64,000 nt of DNA, taken from positions 2,733,001 through 2,797,000 of the forward strand of contig WPIO01000004.1 of the NCBI GenBank assembly GCA_009760855.2. The letters run 5' to 3'. Source of the DNA: Cristatella mucedo. Taxonomy: Eukaryota > Bryozoa > Phylactolaemata > Cristatellidae. Positions 23,060 through 34,150 of this stretch are shown piece by piece. The notes below the pieces were generated by a model. That model saw only the letters and a program-made list of their open reading frames with translations. It ran no database searches and was not told where the DNA came from. How positions within the stretch are numbered: position 1 is the first letter of the stretch; each line of letters opens with the position of its first letter. The position numbers and the translations under genes are program-made.

Positions 23060-24455
23060 CATTATCTCTGCTTTTTTTGCTCGATCTTTTGGTAGCTTTT
23101 GATACCATCGATCACAAAGGTCTTCTAGAGCGCCTCTCCTCTCGCCTGGGCACCACTGGCATTGCTCTGCAGTGGTTCAGGTCATATCTCAATCGGAGAC
23201 TCCAGAGTATTGACGTGAATGGACAAAGATCATCTGAGGTACCTCTGAAACATGGGGTACTACAGGGCTCCGAGCTAGGTCCGGTTCTTTTCACGGTTTA
23301 TACTCTCCCTGATGCTGATGTGATTGCCGAGCAAAATCTAGACTTTCACTTCTATGGGGATGACATTCAGTTGTATCTTTGCTCTGATCCTTTCCAGTCT
23401 TCGAGCACCTCAAATTCTTACAACTAACTTTCTGGAATGTATTGATGACATCCGCACATGGATGGCAGCACATTTTCTAGAACTAAACGATGATAAAACT
23501 AACTTACTTGTTATGGGTAAACCCAGTGTGATTCAGAGACTGGAAAGGCTGTCTAAAAAAATTGTCTCTGCCAGCATATCTCCTGTTCAATAAGCTCGAA
23601 ATCTAGGTGTCACGTTCCAAAGCGACCTCTCGTTAGACTACCGTATCAGCTCCACATTCAAATCTGCCTATTTTCAGCTTCATAACATTGCTAAAATTCG
23701 GGCTATTTAGATAAATATACGACTTCCAAGTTGGTCCATGCATGCATGACATCCCGTCTCGACTTCTGCGACTCACTACTTACTGGCCTACCAGCGTGTG
23801 CGATCAGGCGATTGCAGCTGGTGCAAAACTCTGCAGCTAAGCTTGTCTGTCGTGAGCTTTGCCGTTGCCACATTACAATACTTCTTGCCGACCTGCACTG
23901 GCTACCAGTCAAGCTACGGATTGACTTCAAGGTTGTGTCGCTCACTTTTAGGTCATTTCATTTTTTGGCTCCAACCTATATCTCAGATATAGTCACCCAT
24001 CAGGCCCAGCATCGTACCACCAGCTTTTCGGAATCCAACAGTCTACAAATACCTGGTACACATCTCAAATCCTTTAGAGACCGTGCATTTAGTTAATCTC
24101 CTCCCAAAGCATAGAATTCCCTCCCGACCTGCGTCAGAACATCCCCTGACGTGACCACTTTTAAAAAGAACTTAAATACCTACCTATTTAGGACAGCATT
24201 TAGTGGGTCCTTGTGATTCGTCCTTGATGTGCTTATGCCTACTGACACCATGCATGCTGCCACTAGCTACATTTGCATGCTGACCCTGTGCATGTCACCC
24301 CTAACCATGTTATTCATTTTGTTTGTTTATCGAGCATGATGTTACTCACCATTCAATTGCATTTCCCTTGGCAGCAAATGTAAAGCGCCTAGAGAGAGAT
24401 TGAGTTCTCTGAGGGCGCTTTATCAAGTGCATTATTATTATCAGTAGTAGTAGTA
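23060..24455 (+). mobile_element. LINE-A copy with most of the RT and intact 3' tail
   Basis: The plus strand begins in motif A (LLDLLVAFDTIDHKGLLERL, 23080-23140). It carries motif B as HGVLQGSELGPVLF (P to L and V to E changes) and motif C as FHFYGDDIQLYL, where the catalytic YADD is YGDD. After a frameshift near 23420 it continues with CIDDIRTWMAAHFLELNDDK, VMGKPSVIQRLERL, and the C-terminal block to 24200. It then has the 3' UTR and the hairpin tail with ATT repeats (24375-24445). Several frameshifts and stops are present. It retains the usual motif A phenylalanine that the longer copy at 12.7-14.1 kb has lost. Confidence 0.92.
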
Positions 24456-24459
24456 AAGT

Positions 24460-25450
24460 GATAAAATGATCATATATTTGCTGTCTTATACAACGTACCC
24501 TTGGATGGGAAATTATGACAAAAATATTATCAAAGTCTGGATTACTATACATTTTCTAAGTACTGATCATCCTATTGGTTAATTGTCTTTAAAAAGATGT
24601 AAAACTAGCAGTATTCCTTATTAGGGTGTGGTACAAGACTAGAAGTAACTTTAATTTGCGACACTACTTTTAGTTGCACATGCAGGTGATAGTCCTCTCA
24701 AGAGTTTCTTACGAAATAATTTAGTAGAAAAATAAGTTTGCTGCATTCCCATAAATACAGACAAGATTTTCAGTTTAGCTTACAGATTTCTGTAACTAGC
24801 TGCATCCAAAAAAATTCTAAACTGAAAAAGGCGTTACCAGCAACAGTTGTGGGTGAGCGTCCTAGGTGGAAGCATTAAATCCTTGATCTCTAACTAGAAT
24901 CTCACTTGACTGAAGAATCGTTAATGGGGTAAGTTATAATAATAAATCAGGTTGTCACCTGCCGATGAGATGTAAAGTCATGTGTCTAAGATTACTGGTT
25001 CAGCACAGGTTGTTAGAAACAGGAAACCCGTACTTAATGGTTTGGAGGGGCGGGAACTACTAGTTAGTTGAATGGCAAGCCCCCCACTCTACCTGATGAA
25101 GTATCAGGTTCGACTGGTCTTTTGCAGTATAGGTTATGCTAAGCCTTGTGCTCTCTAGTCCTTGGGAGGGATGGAGGTCGAGGTGGCAGTGCTTGGATAA
25201 TAGGACTGACTGTGGTTGTTTAGTTTTTCTGCACCACAGACTTTCTGAAAGATTATGGCTGAGCTACTTAAGGCATAATTAATTTCAATGGAAAAATAAT
25301 ACTTGGCCTTAATGCACTCTCAGTATAAAAATTAACAGCTGCATAATCTTTGGGCCAGGAGCATTGAAAAGAATAATAATGACACAACGTTTCTGCACTA
25401 CCTTGTAGCTCCTTCCATGTACCATCCATTAGGCTACAACATGTATGTTG
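24460..25450. other. No gene seen
   Basis: No recognisable coding or repeated element was found between two plus-strand LINE copies. Confidence 0.4.
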
Positions 25451-25454
25451 GTCC

Positions 25455-26110
25455 ATGTATATCTGACATCGGGTCTTGACTTCTGTAACTCACTGCTTGC
25501 TGGTCTACCGGCTTGTGCACTCAGGCGCTGACAGCTGGTGCACAACTCGATAATTTGGCTTTTCTATCGTAAAAGTCGCAGCTACCACAACACATCACTT
25601 GTAGCGACCTGCACTGGCTTCCAGACATGCAATGCATTGACCAAGATTCTGTCACTCGCATTCAATTACCTTCATTCATTTGCTCCAGGCTACTTTTCAG
25701 ATATACTCCATCATCTGGCTAGTAATCATACCACCCGCTTTTCGGAATCTACTAACTGACCATATACCTCGCAGGAACCTCAAATCCTCTGGAGAGCATG
25801 CCTTTAGTTTCTCACTGCCTTTAGTCTAGAACCCACTTCAGACTCGGGTCAAGACCTCCTATAACTTGACCACTTTTAAAACAAAACGGAAAGCTCATAT
25901 GTTTATCACATAATTTCATAGTCCCGTGTAATTCGTCTTTTATATACATGTGAGTGCTTACCATGAGAATACTGCCACTACCCATATTTGCAAGCTGACA
26001 TATGAATGCCACTCACTGAAAATTTAATCTTGCATCTTTTTGCAGCAAATCTAGAGCACCAAAAAGAGATCGTGTTCTCTGAGGATGCCATACCAAACAA
26101 ATTATTGTTA
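25455..26110 (+). mobile_element. Diverged LINE-A-like 3' end
   Basis: RT C-terminus text is readable across frameshifts: RLDFCNSLLAGLPACALR near 25470-25530, LHWLPDMQCIDQDSVTRI-like near 25605-25650, FAPGYFSDILHHLASNHTTR at about 25680-25740, then the F-S-E-S-T and KSSGEHAFS blocks. The 3' UTR at 25890-26110 keeps the LINE-A order and ends in a hairpin (GAGCACCAAAAAGAGAT ... GAGGATGCC) with an ATT-rich end. It is clearly older than the copies at 12-14 and 23-24 kb. Confidence 0.8.
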
Positions 26111-26114
26111 TTAT

Positions 26115-27740
26115 ATTTACGGAATGTAAAGCCATTCATTGTTGACATTCTCTTAGCCACCCTCGTACAGGATACAATGTAAGGTGCCTAATTTTTCAAT
26201 GATGGTAAGATGCACGGCAACCAGATATTTCTAAACTAAGGATTGTGTTTCTTAAATCAAAGATTTTCAATGTCACTTTGACTGCTGTGCCAAATGTGCC
26301 AGATACACTGCATACCTTAGAACAAAGCATCGGGTGCTTTACTAATCGAAATCACACGAAGCAAAGCAAATGGGTTTGCTTTGCAGCAGTGTCGAATGTA
26401 ATATGAAACATGATTGGCTGACTTACATACTCTTCGGTAGGAATTACATCCGGTAGTGCTATTTGAATGCAGTGCACTGTAATTTTTATAAGTAAACGTG
26501 CGAGACAATTCTAATCGAAATTGCTAACACATCATGCCCAGTTGCAAGAACTAATCAAACAAATACCCATCTATGTAGGTCGTGCTCAGAATTCAATCAG
26601 GCAAAGTTGTCATCAATCTCAGTTCTATAAAATATTACAAAGAACTGACATGAAGAGTTGGGTCCGAGAGATTAACAACTACTCGCAAGTTCAAGAGGTC
26701 AGATGAGAGAAAATAAAAGGAAGATTAATAATGATACTCACGCAGCAGCTTCAGTAGATCATTGGATAGACTACGTTTGGAGATAATGAGAGTTCGAACC
26801 TATGGCGAATAAGAGCTAAGCGTAACTTAGACTGCACAGTTTTGTTCCTCCGGCTACTCAGTTTACCACTCGTATCTTGGGGTGCTGTAGCAGTTAGGGG
26901 ACCAAAGCTGCACGTTTACTCAGTTCGGGGTGTTCGTCATGTAAGTAATCGTTAAATATCTATTAGGTTTTAGCTAGGTATATACAATTTGCTGTACTTT
27001 TCCATAAGCACGAACAAATATATGCTCAATATTTTTTTGATTTCGCGTATATAGATAGTGTACATACCCACTACTTTGGTTGCTTCTTCCTGTACTATTA
27101 GCTTCACATTTTCAAGAGTGCCTATAATTCGCAGCAGAAAACATTAAGTACATAGGAATTGGTGAAATAAGCCGAGCTTCAAGGATCACCACCAGGCTTT
27201 AGCAGTTCCATGACAAGCAAGAAGGATCCACAGAAGTTCAATACCCAATTAAACATTAGCAATCTTAATAGTATTATATTTGTGTCAAGCTTCTGAGTAC
27301 TAAATCTGGATGTAGGCGTTTCTCATATGCAGACTGGAATAATTTGCAGTTTATTGCTGACACATATATGCAAATCACAAAAATACAGAACTAATAGAAC
27401 TATAAATTTGAGGGGAAATGCTAGCAGGAACGTTGGCTCGGCTTAGCTAAATTTTACAGGCAATAAATTCGAGAATTACGACTAAGCAAATTGGTAGTGA
27501 ATTTTACGTGTGGGCGTGTACCAACTGAATAGATGATCTTCAGGGGATCGGAAATTGCCTATGGAGACCTAATGGCCTGGACAAGGCGGACCGAAGAAAG
27601 CATGGGCTGTAAGAATTTTAAAACGTGTATGCCAAATACAGAAAATTACGAGGACCAACTTACCATCCAAAAATTGAGACCCGTGACCTGCTTAATTAAA
27701 CTAATGCCTGTAGTAGCTATGTGTCATCTTGTGAGTTGCT
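26115..27740. other. No gene recognised
   Basis: Open frames of 60-81 codons (26317-26508 minus, 26521-26706 plus, 27533-27778 plus) show no recognisable motif. No recurrence within the window was noticed. Confidence 0.4.
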
Positions 27741-27744
27741 TGGT

Positions 27745-27945
27745 ATTAAACCTTGAAACTCGCCAGTCTACCGCATAAAACCGTGGCTCTCTCTGTGCCG
27801 TTCTTCGCATGCGTGTGCCGGCTTACACTGCCTTGCTTGTTGCTGCTGTTATCTTTTGGTAATGCTTTCTACACAGCACCTGTAAAGAACCTAGAGAGAG
27901 CCTCGGTTCTCTTAGGGCACTATACAAATGAAAATAATATTACTA
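27745..27945 (+). mobile_element. LINE 3' tail, plus strand
   Basis: The end of a LINE of the L2 type: TGTAAAGAACCTAGAGAGAG ... GTTCTCTTAGGGCACTATAC reproduces the terminal hairpin of LINE-A and is followed by an ATAATATTA run. The upstream 110 bp resemble the 3' UTR only weakly, so its family is uncertain. Confidence 0.65.
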
Positions 27946-27984
27946 ATTATGAATTTACAGCATTCAAATTAAGTATCAAAATAA

Positions 27985-28085
27985 TGGGTGGAATACTATT
28001 ATTGCTATCAATAATTAAACTTGTTGCAACACATCCAGAGAACTCAATCTCTTTCTAGGAACTTTAAATTTGCTACAAAGAAATA
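27985..28085 (-). mobile_element. LINE-A 3' tail, minus strand
   Basis: The reverse complement of the LINE-A terminal hairpin (ATCCAGAGAACTCAATCTCT ... AGGAACTTTAAATTTGC) is preceded by an ATT-type run. It lies tail to tail with the plus-strand fragment 40 bp to its left. Confidence 0.7.
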
Positions 28086-28089
28086 GCAA

Positions 28090-29340
28090 GGTCGATCTTT
28101 CCTTCGCATAGTTTGCAAAACCAAAGCCTAGATCTCTCTTTGACCATTCGGCTATATTAGCAGTCAACTTTTAAATAACGTCAATGTTCTGATATAGACG
28201 GCCAGCAATTTTAGCAGAATCAGAATTGGAAAAAGCTAGCATTGGGTATGAAAACACAGCTACAAGTGTGTGTCCTCTGCATATCCCAGCCTTGATTATG
28301 AGAACTAATTATGCCGTCAGTAGCAAGAAAAAGAGAACAAATTTTCTAAAAAGTGCTGACGTCCTAATAGATAATGCTATAACCTAGACCTTTAGAGGCT
28401 TTCGGCCTGATCATAGACCATGTATAACCCGCCACTATTCCGGTAATAAATTAGTTCAACAATGGCAAAGCAATGCTTGTAATTTTTGTGTCGAAACAGG
28501 AGGCCTGAGAAAATTAGGTAAACACTCAAATCAAAAAAGTTCGTAAGATCTAAAAAAAAGGAGGAAAAGAGACTCTTCTGAAGTCAGAAATTATTACTAC
28601 GAACTGTATCATATTCAGTTGATCGAAAGGACATTCAAAATGAATAAATTGCAAGTAAACATTGTGTAATTCAATATTATAAGTGGGGCAGGTATTAAGA
28701 CATCTCTGCATATTCTTCTCCGTTTCTCTTGTATGCATCACAGCTTTTGCATCCGCGAAGCATTAGAAAAAGATATTCCTGTATAGGACTTATGTTTTTT
28801 AATATTATTCACATGACATGTTAATAATAACAAATTAACCTTGTTGCAAGTGTTGATGGATTATACGCAGAATATCTCAAGGCAAACAGAAAAAGCTTGA
28901 AGGTATTGGTAAGATTTTCAAAGTTGTAGGTCGAAATTTAAATTTACTTAGAAAATCCGTAATTTCATCGATTGCATGCTAAATTTGTAGAAAATTTGTT
29001 CTTAAACAAATATTCTTACAAAATCAAAGCCCATGATAGCTTAATTTATTATTCTTAATATCTTAATCTGCCCACTCATAGTACGTATAAGATAAAAACT
29101 TTAATTAAATGGAGATTTCCCAGGCTTCGATTTTTATGCAAACAAAGTAAATTAATGACACGATTTTGCGTATTGGTTTCTGAGTTTGCAAATGTACAGT
29201 TTGTTATCGCAAAGACAGAGATTTTGGTAAATATCATGAGATACCATGAAAAATAATTCTTCGTCTGTCTTAAATATTCTTATCATGAATGATAATAAGT
29301 ATTCCAATAATATGTTTTAAAATCGATATCTAAATCTATA
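28090..29340. other. Very AT-rich, no gene seen
   Basis: No supported feature. This is the most AT-rich non-repetitive stretch that I noticed in the left half. Confidence 0.4.
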
Positions 29341-29342
29341 GC

Positions 29343-29500
29343 TCAGCAACAGCAGCTGATACTATCAAACCCCTTGTCCTTCGTGAGTCCTTATAATCTC
29401 ACATTGGCATCACTGGCGTTGCATTGCTATGGTTTAGGTGTCGTTTTAGTGAAGGACTCCTGAGTTTTAATATAGAGACACCAATCGTCCGGGCGGCTAC
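29343..29500 (+). pseudogene. LINE reverse transcriptase motif A relic
   Basis: The plus strand reads TADTIKPLVLRESL, stop, SHIGITGVALLWFRCRF and SEGLLSFNIE. This follows the LINE-A text SVDTIDHKVLPERL, SSRLGITSTALQWFRSYL and SERLQSIDVN in one register with one stop. It is a small dead fragment directly left of the duplicated C block. Confidence 0.65.
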
Positions 29501-30244
29501 TTAAGTACGTGGAGCCTAGGATATCTGTGGTTAGTAAGCTTCGTTAATAGAACTTATACTTCCACTGTCAGTTCATCAGTATAGCAAAACTTAAAAAAAT
29601 ATTCAAGAGGCTCCAGAACTTGCGACAAGAGCAATCAGATCAATAAGGCTAACTTATTTGGACAGGAATGCTGAAAGTCCATCACCATCTAACAAAATGA
29701 GAGATTGCCTTTTGGGCTTTTCTATAAGCTTAACGTTAGAGCAGACTGTTCAAAGACGTAACAGTCTCCGAAAATTAATCTATCAAGTTGCCATTTTTGG
29801 TGCACAATTTTACCGTCAAATCAGAGAGCTTTTTTAAATTGCTTAAAATGATCAGGTTTTATTGGTATCCTTACTTGCGTTGTGCATTTAGGGACATTGG
29901 AATTTTTAATATCATTGAATAATTTAAATCCCAATGTTGAGTTCTTCTTTAAGCCAAATACACCTGCGTTGAGGCACTGCTTCAATGAGCGTACTGTGTC
30001 AGCGGTTCTCGTAATACAGGACCTTGCTCCAAAGCAGCTGCATAGTTCTAAACTCAATTAGTGTCCAGACTAGGGCATTTGCTATTTATCCGTGCAGGGG
30101 ACGCTGCATTAGTCTAATCTCTTGCAGCGACACTATAGCAAATTTTGTACCTTGCATACATGCATGGTCATGAAGCATGCACTTTGTGATAAATTTAGTG
30201 ACCAAGAACTTAGTGAACTCTATACCAATGAGCCGTTGGCGTCC

Positions 30245-30312
30245 ATAATAATAATAATAACGCGCATAGTAAACCGCCCTCAAAGAACTCAATTTATTTC
30301 TACGCGCTAAAT
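30245..30312 (-). mobile_element. LINE 3' hairpin tail inside C block 1
   Basis: AATAATAATAATAA is followed by CCGCCCTCAAAGAACTCAAT and CTACGCGCTAAATC, the reverse complement of the LINE-A-type tail. The equivalent tail sits at 44655-44726, so the insertion predates the block duplication. Confidence 0.7.
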
Positions 30313-30483
30313 CATGAACATTATCAACTCTCCATAACCCCGACCTTGTCGCTGTCAAATAAGCTTTACTTCACGTGGATATGGACTGGAAACAATAATG
30401 AGTTGGCGCTATCAATTAACGCCATGTTATTTTAACTTCGGTTCAGTCGATTTTATTAGGAACGCTCACACAAGTTTGTCGCT

Positions 30484-30696
30484 GTGAGTAGAGGCTCGGG
30501 CGTCGTCACTGTTCACAAAGTTTCGGTTGTGACTAGCACTGTTACGAGCACTGCTGTGCTTCCAGAGTATTTCTGTCCATATGTAGAAATCGCACACCAC
30601 CTTTGTGACCGAATCGATATTGTGAACATAATCAAACCTGACACAGAGAGGTCAATGAATCGTCATGATTTGCGAATATTGAGTCGAGATTCATAG
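30484..30696 (+). other. 70-residue frame conserved in both C blocks, function unknown
   Basis: The frame opens with a GTG codon and ends in TAG. It reads STAVLPEYFCPYVEIAHHLC in its middle; the copy at 44895-45107 reads STAVLSEYFCPYVESPRHLC and ends at the same codon. Differences between the copies fall often at second codon positions (V versus A), which does not look like purifying selection. The opposite strand also has a shared frame ending in STAVLVxVLVxxExL and a stop. I recognise no domain on either strand. It could be chance openness kept because the duplication is recent, or an exon read on either strand. Confidence 0.3.
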
Positions 30697-30852
30697 GATA
30701 TGAATATTAGGTAATGGAATTCTGAATTAACTTGTAAACAGACATACTACAATATCCTGCTGTGCCATATAAATTATGACCTTGTATCAGTGCGACATGT
30801 GACTTAATGGGAAGCTAACAAAAGTTCGTAGTAGTGGAAACATAGGTCTCAC

Positions 30853-30933
30853 CTTCTCGTCCTCCTTGTCGTCGTTGTCCTCCATCTGTTGATGTATTAC
30901 TGTCCCGAAGGGGTTGATTCGTCGAGGATTCAT
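30853..30933 (-). other. Candidate mini-exon, C block 1 (81 nt)
   Basis: On the minus strand an 81-nt segment ends at a donor GAG AAG|GTGAGA. It starts after GTGTTTAAG, a weak acceptor; the homologous site in C block 2 is GTGTTTCAG. In the phase with two leading bases it reads ESSTNQPLRDSNTSTDGG and then a Gln/Arg/Gly run, with no stop. The low-complexity Ser/Thr/Gln/Gly content, symmetric phase and length divisible by three match the mini-exons of the B units. No downstream exon is identified. Confidence 0.4.
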
Positions 30934-32689
30934 CTTAAACACGCCAACAAGCACCACTACTTTGTAAAGGTTATACAACGATGCAATAACTAGTCTGTGA
31001 AAAAAGCTACAATCTACGCTGCTAATAGCTGTGAGCTGAAAATACCAAACAACCGTCGCTCCTAGTCACGAGCACAAGGTGATCTCGACAAGCTTCGTAA
31101 GCTAGAAATTTCTGAGTATGTATCATAGCAAGCTCACAATGACATATTAATTTTGTTTCTTCAAATTGTAGCCTCCATAATTATAACTGAAGATTTAAGT
31201 AGCTGGAAGAGTTCGATAACGTCGAATGGGATGTTATAAATAGCCCTCAACAAAAACCCGGTCAAGGCTATGCCTGGTGATTTTTCAAAGAAAAAGCTCA
31301 CAATCAGGTTTAAGCAATCTTTTACTTTCACGCTGGTGTCCTCCGAGGTGTCCTGGCAAAATAATTGTTCAATGGCAAGTCTTATGCGTCGTCGTTAAAC
31401 ATTTCCATGCACAGACAAAAATGACAAAAGCTATTTACTGTACGCTTATGTTCGAGCTGCACGTAGCTCCGCGATCCTATCAGTGGCCATAAGCTGAAGA
31501 AACCAAGTTACAAGTCCTGAATCATAATGCACTTTTCACTAGATCATTGCGCATTTTCTGTGCTTTCCATTGAGCTCTTGCTGTGTCTGTCCTAAACGCA
31601 GGCGGCGGATTTAAGAAGATTATGCCATTTCTTGATAAAAAGAAAGAGATAGCTTGAAAGGAGAGACAGTGACGTGCATATTCTCTGAACGCGACTGGTA
31701 AGAGTTATTTCGGTAATTTATAAACTAAAATTGATTATTTATATATTAAGTCAAGCAGCTGTGAGCTCCAGCATAATGTGGGTATCTTCTATATCTGAAA
31801 CAGTATTCCGTATGGCTAGCTTATTCTCATTTCACTTACTTGTCTGTTAAAAGACACGCTACTTCTTCTAAATAATATCTAAAAGCCGTAAATTTAAACA
31901 CCACCACTGATCAAACCTAAAAAAGGCAGTTACTTTGAATTTTGTAACAATTATTTCTTCCGATCTTCTGCTTCCCTAACAGATTGTGATTCTGCACCGG
32001 TTGGTGGTTGGCATAGCCCTAAAAGAAATGTACTATTACTTCTCGATAAACAGATCTTGAGGTGTACATACTAGCTTTTGAAGAAATAACGAAAGAAGTG
32101 AAACTGCCGTAAATCTCTAGAACTGACTTAGAAGACATTCGATCAAGAAATAGTGAAAAAATTGAGGTTTTCGGCAGTTTCTCTATTAACAGAAATGTTA
32201 TGTCGTAACACCAGTGAACCATGTGCCCAAAAACTTGAATATTGGTTGCCCACACCTTTTACCACAAATTAGAACTATAAATCAGATTATACGTTTTTGA
32301 CCATTTCTAGTACTAATAATATTGGACATAAAATTTTCTAATTGCATGAAACTTAAAATTGAAATTCCTTTGAAGCCGGAGCTTAGGCGCATTTGCGTAT
32401 GCAGCAGAAATATACCTGCTGCGGTTAATTGAGAACATAGCTAGGGGTATGTGACATCATGTTCAAGCGATGGTATTTATTATCGAGCGAGGCAAACTAT
32501 TTAAGCAACATGACAGGATGTAAAATGAGGCTAAAATAAGTTTCTTTGTACTGTTTTACGACTTTCTTAGCGATCAAATCAGGCCAAATAATATAAGCAG
32601 TAATGTAATGTAATTTTTCTCCGTTTCTTATTCCAAAAAGCAATAAAGACAACGTGGGTTTTAAGCAAGGCCATCGGATGCATAGCCAA

Positions 32690-32965
32690 GTTCTTATGCT
32701 GACCAGCATGGCCTGCCACGGCATGGCTCTTTTGTACCTAGCTGAACATCTGCACCAGTCTCAGCCTCTTCGAGCCCTCGGATTCTCTATGGACAATACA
32801 TTAGCTGTTCCATTCCTCCGCTTAACGACGGTCGCCAAAAGAAGCTTTAACTCTGCAGGTCTTAAATTTTGGAACTCTCTTCTACAATTCTCTATACCAA
32901 AACATCATGTGTAACACCCACATAGTTTTCATTGCTTTGTGGAGTTACTAATGGAGGTACCTTAC
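32690..32965 (+). mobile_element. LINE-C fragment, RT C-terminus and 3' end
   Basis: The frame reads HGMALLYLAEHLHQSQPLRA, then NTLAVPFLRLTTVAKRSFNS and AGLKFWNSLLQFS. This is the typical C-terminal end of an L2/CR1-type LINE (LxVPF..L.T.G.RSFS..GP.LWNS). It is followed by GTGTAACACCCACATAG and CTTTGTGGAGTTAC, which also end the LINE-C copy nested at 51348-51878. An internal part of the 3' region is missing here and appears inverted at 33150-33345. Confidence 0.8.
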
Positions 32966-32981
32966 AATAACAAAAAATTAA

Positions 32982-33146
32982 TAATTAAATCCTAGCTGAT
33001 TACACAGCCTTTTTTATATAGAAACAGAATAGCCTTTACGGCTATCGCCACCGACTGCAGTGGCGATAAAGGATCACCCACTGCAGGAATCGAACCCAAG
33101 ACCTCAGAACGAGGTCTTGAAATCAACTGCCTTACCTAGAGTGCAA
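32982..33146 (-). mobile_element. tRNA-derived SINE, copy 2
   Basis: The minus strand shows the B box GGGTTCGATTCC (33086-33097), the CACTGCAGTCGGTGG and GCCGTAAAGGC hairpins of the body, and the end CAGCTAGGATTTAA at 32985. The tRNA-like head is cut short at about 33146, losing roughly ten bases compared with copies 1 and 3. It lies between two LINE-C pieces. Confidence 0.85.
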
Positions 33147-33149
33147 TAA

Positions 33150-33345
33150 TATTACAGGAGAGTTTTGTATAACCCACTCACAGCCTAATTGGCACTCTGT
33201 ATGCATTGAACAGCCAAGACACTTCATCTCACACAACAAAGATAATGTGGAAAGCATTGCAGAGTCAGGCGAACAGTTGAGGTTGTGAGTAGCTAGGAAG
33301 TAGCAACTCAGGACTTCTGGAAGATACGAGCCATGGTCGGCAGCA
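33150..33345 (-). mobile_element. LINE-C 3' region fragment, inverted
   Basis: The minus strand reads SPAADHGSYLPEVLSCYF, then ATHNLNCSPDSAML. The LINE-C copy at 51348-51878 has SPTADYGTSFSAVLSCYF and ATHYFNCSPDAAML at the same position. GAGAGTTTTGTATAACCCAC (33157-33176) is also shared. This piece fills the gap missing from the plus-strand LINE-C fragment to its left but lies in the opposite orientation. Confidence 0.75.
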
Positions 33346-33559
33346 GGAGAGTGGTCGTTGTTGCTTAAGCGGACAGTGGAAGTTCTCACTGAGTCTAGTC
33401 CTACAATGCTCATATTGACGATTTTAAGTAGAACTTCAGACACTTTCAGAAGGGCAAAGCTAATACCTTCACATTGTTGTAGACATGTAATGTATCTTTT
33501 AGTGCTTGAAGAGAGCTTAATCTATATCAATGATTCAAATATGCAACAGAGCTTAATCC

Positions 33560-34150
33560 CACCAACTCGGTTAATGCAAGGCTGGCAGGATATCACATAC
33601 GCTCTAACGAGGCTGGCGGGATATTACATAACGTTGTGCATCAAGCAAGAGAAAGCTAATTTATTGTTTCAAGGATTTGGTAAATCATTTAGAGATCGAT
33701 GCTGGTTGAAACCTTTATGTCGGTATTAGGCGGCTTACTAGTGGTTGATAATACAAATGAAACAAGGACTTTGGTTGCATATGCTGATGTTTCAGAAGCC
33801 TCATCTACTTATATATCTTCTTTTCCAATATTCTAGAATCTTCTTAAACAGAGTAAAGCACTGATTTTAAGATGTATTGTACTGTCTTCTTTAAATGATA
33901 CCACCATAACGACATGCTGATGGGTAAGGGCGGTCTCATCTTCCACAATCTATCCTGCTCTTTTGCTACTTCTGCAGCTCTGAACTGCTTAAACCATTTT
34001 TGTACTTTGTTGCTTCATTGTATTTTCTTAGTTGAGCAGACTTCTTCGACATTTAATTCAAATATAACTCAATGTAACAATATATAACAAATATAATATA
34101 AAAATTATAAAAAAATATAATTTAATTCAAATATAACGCAAGCATAACTA
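33560..34150. repeat. Flank preceding LINE-B, copy 1
   Basis: The segment matches 50080-50560 and in part 47575-47640 plus 47823-48150: AACGAGGCTGGCGGGATATT, AAGCAAGAGAAAGCTAAT, ATGCTGGTTG, GTGGTTGATAATACAAATGA, and the poly-pyrimidine ATCTTCTTTTCCAATATTC. It precedes LINE-B in all three places, so it is either the LINE-B 5' region or duplicated flanking DNA. No coding frame was recognised. Confidence 0.7.

Larger units (their letters stand above)
29790..33540. repeat. C block, copy 1 (segmental duplication)
   Basis: The segment is colinear with 44455-46955. Shared landmarks include AATTTTACCGT..A (29805 / 44467), TTTGTACCTTGCATA.ATGCA (30145 / 44552), GCTGTCAAATAAGC (30350 / 44763), a 71-codon frame (30484 / 44895), GTCTCACC (30846 / 45263), GTTATGCCTGGTGATTTTT-like text (31270 / 45690) and GTGACGTGCATATTCTCT (31671 / 46094). 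Copy 1 carries a foreign insertion of about 0.77 kb at 32601-33365 that copy 2 lacks. Parts near 31550-31800 also match the B units (TTTCTGTGC and GATTT.GGT landmarks), so C is an old, diverged relative of B. Confidence 0.85.

Noticed and set aside
31600-31625. NPPPAF text on the minus strand of the C block resembling the B mini-exon NPPPAA
   Set aside because: It lies at a position that aligns with a different part of the B unit and lacks a donor, so the likeness is probably convergent.
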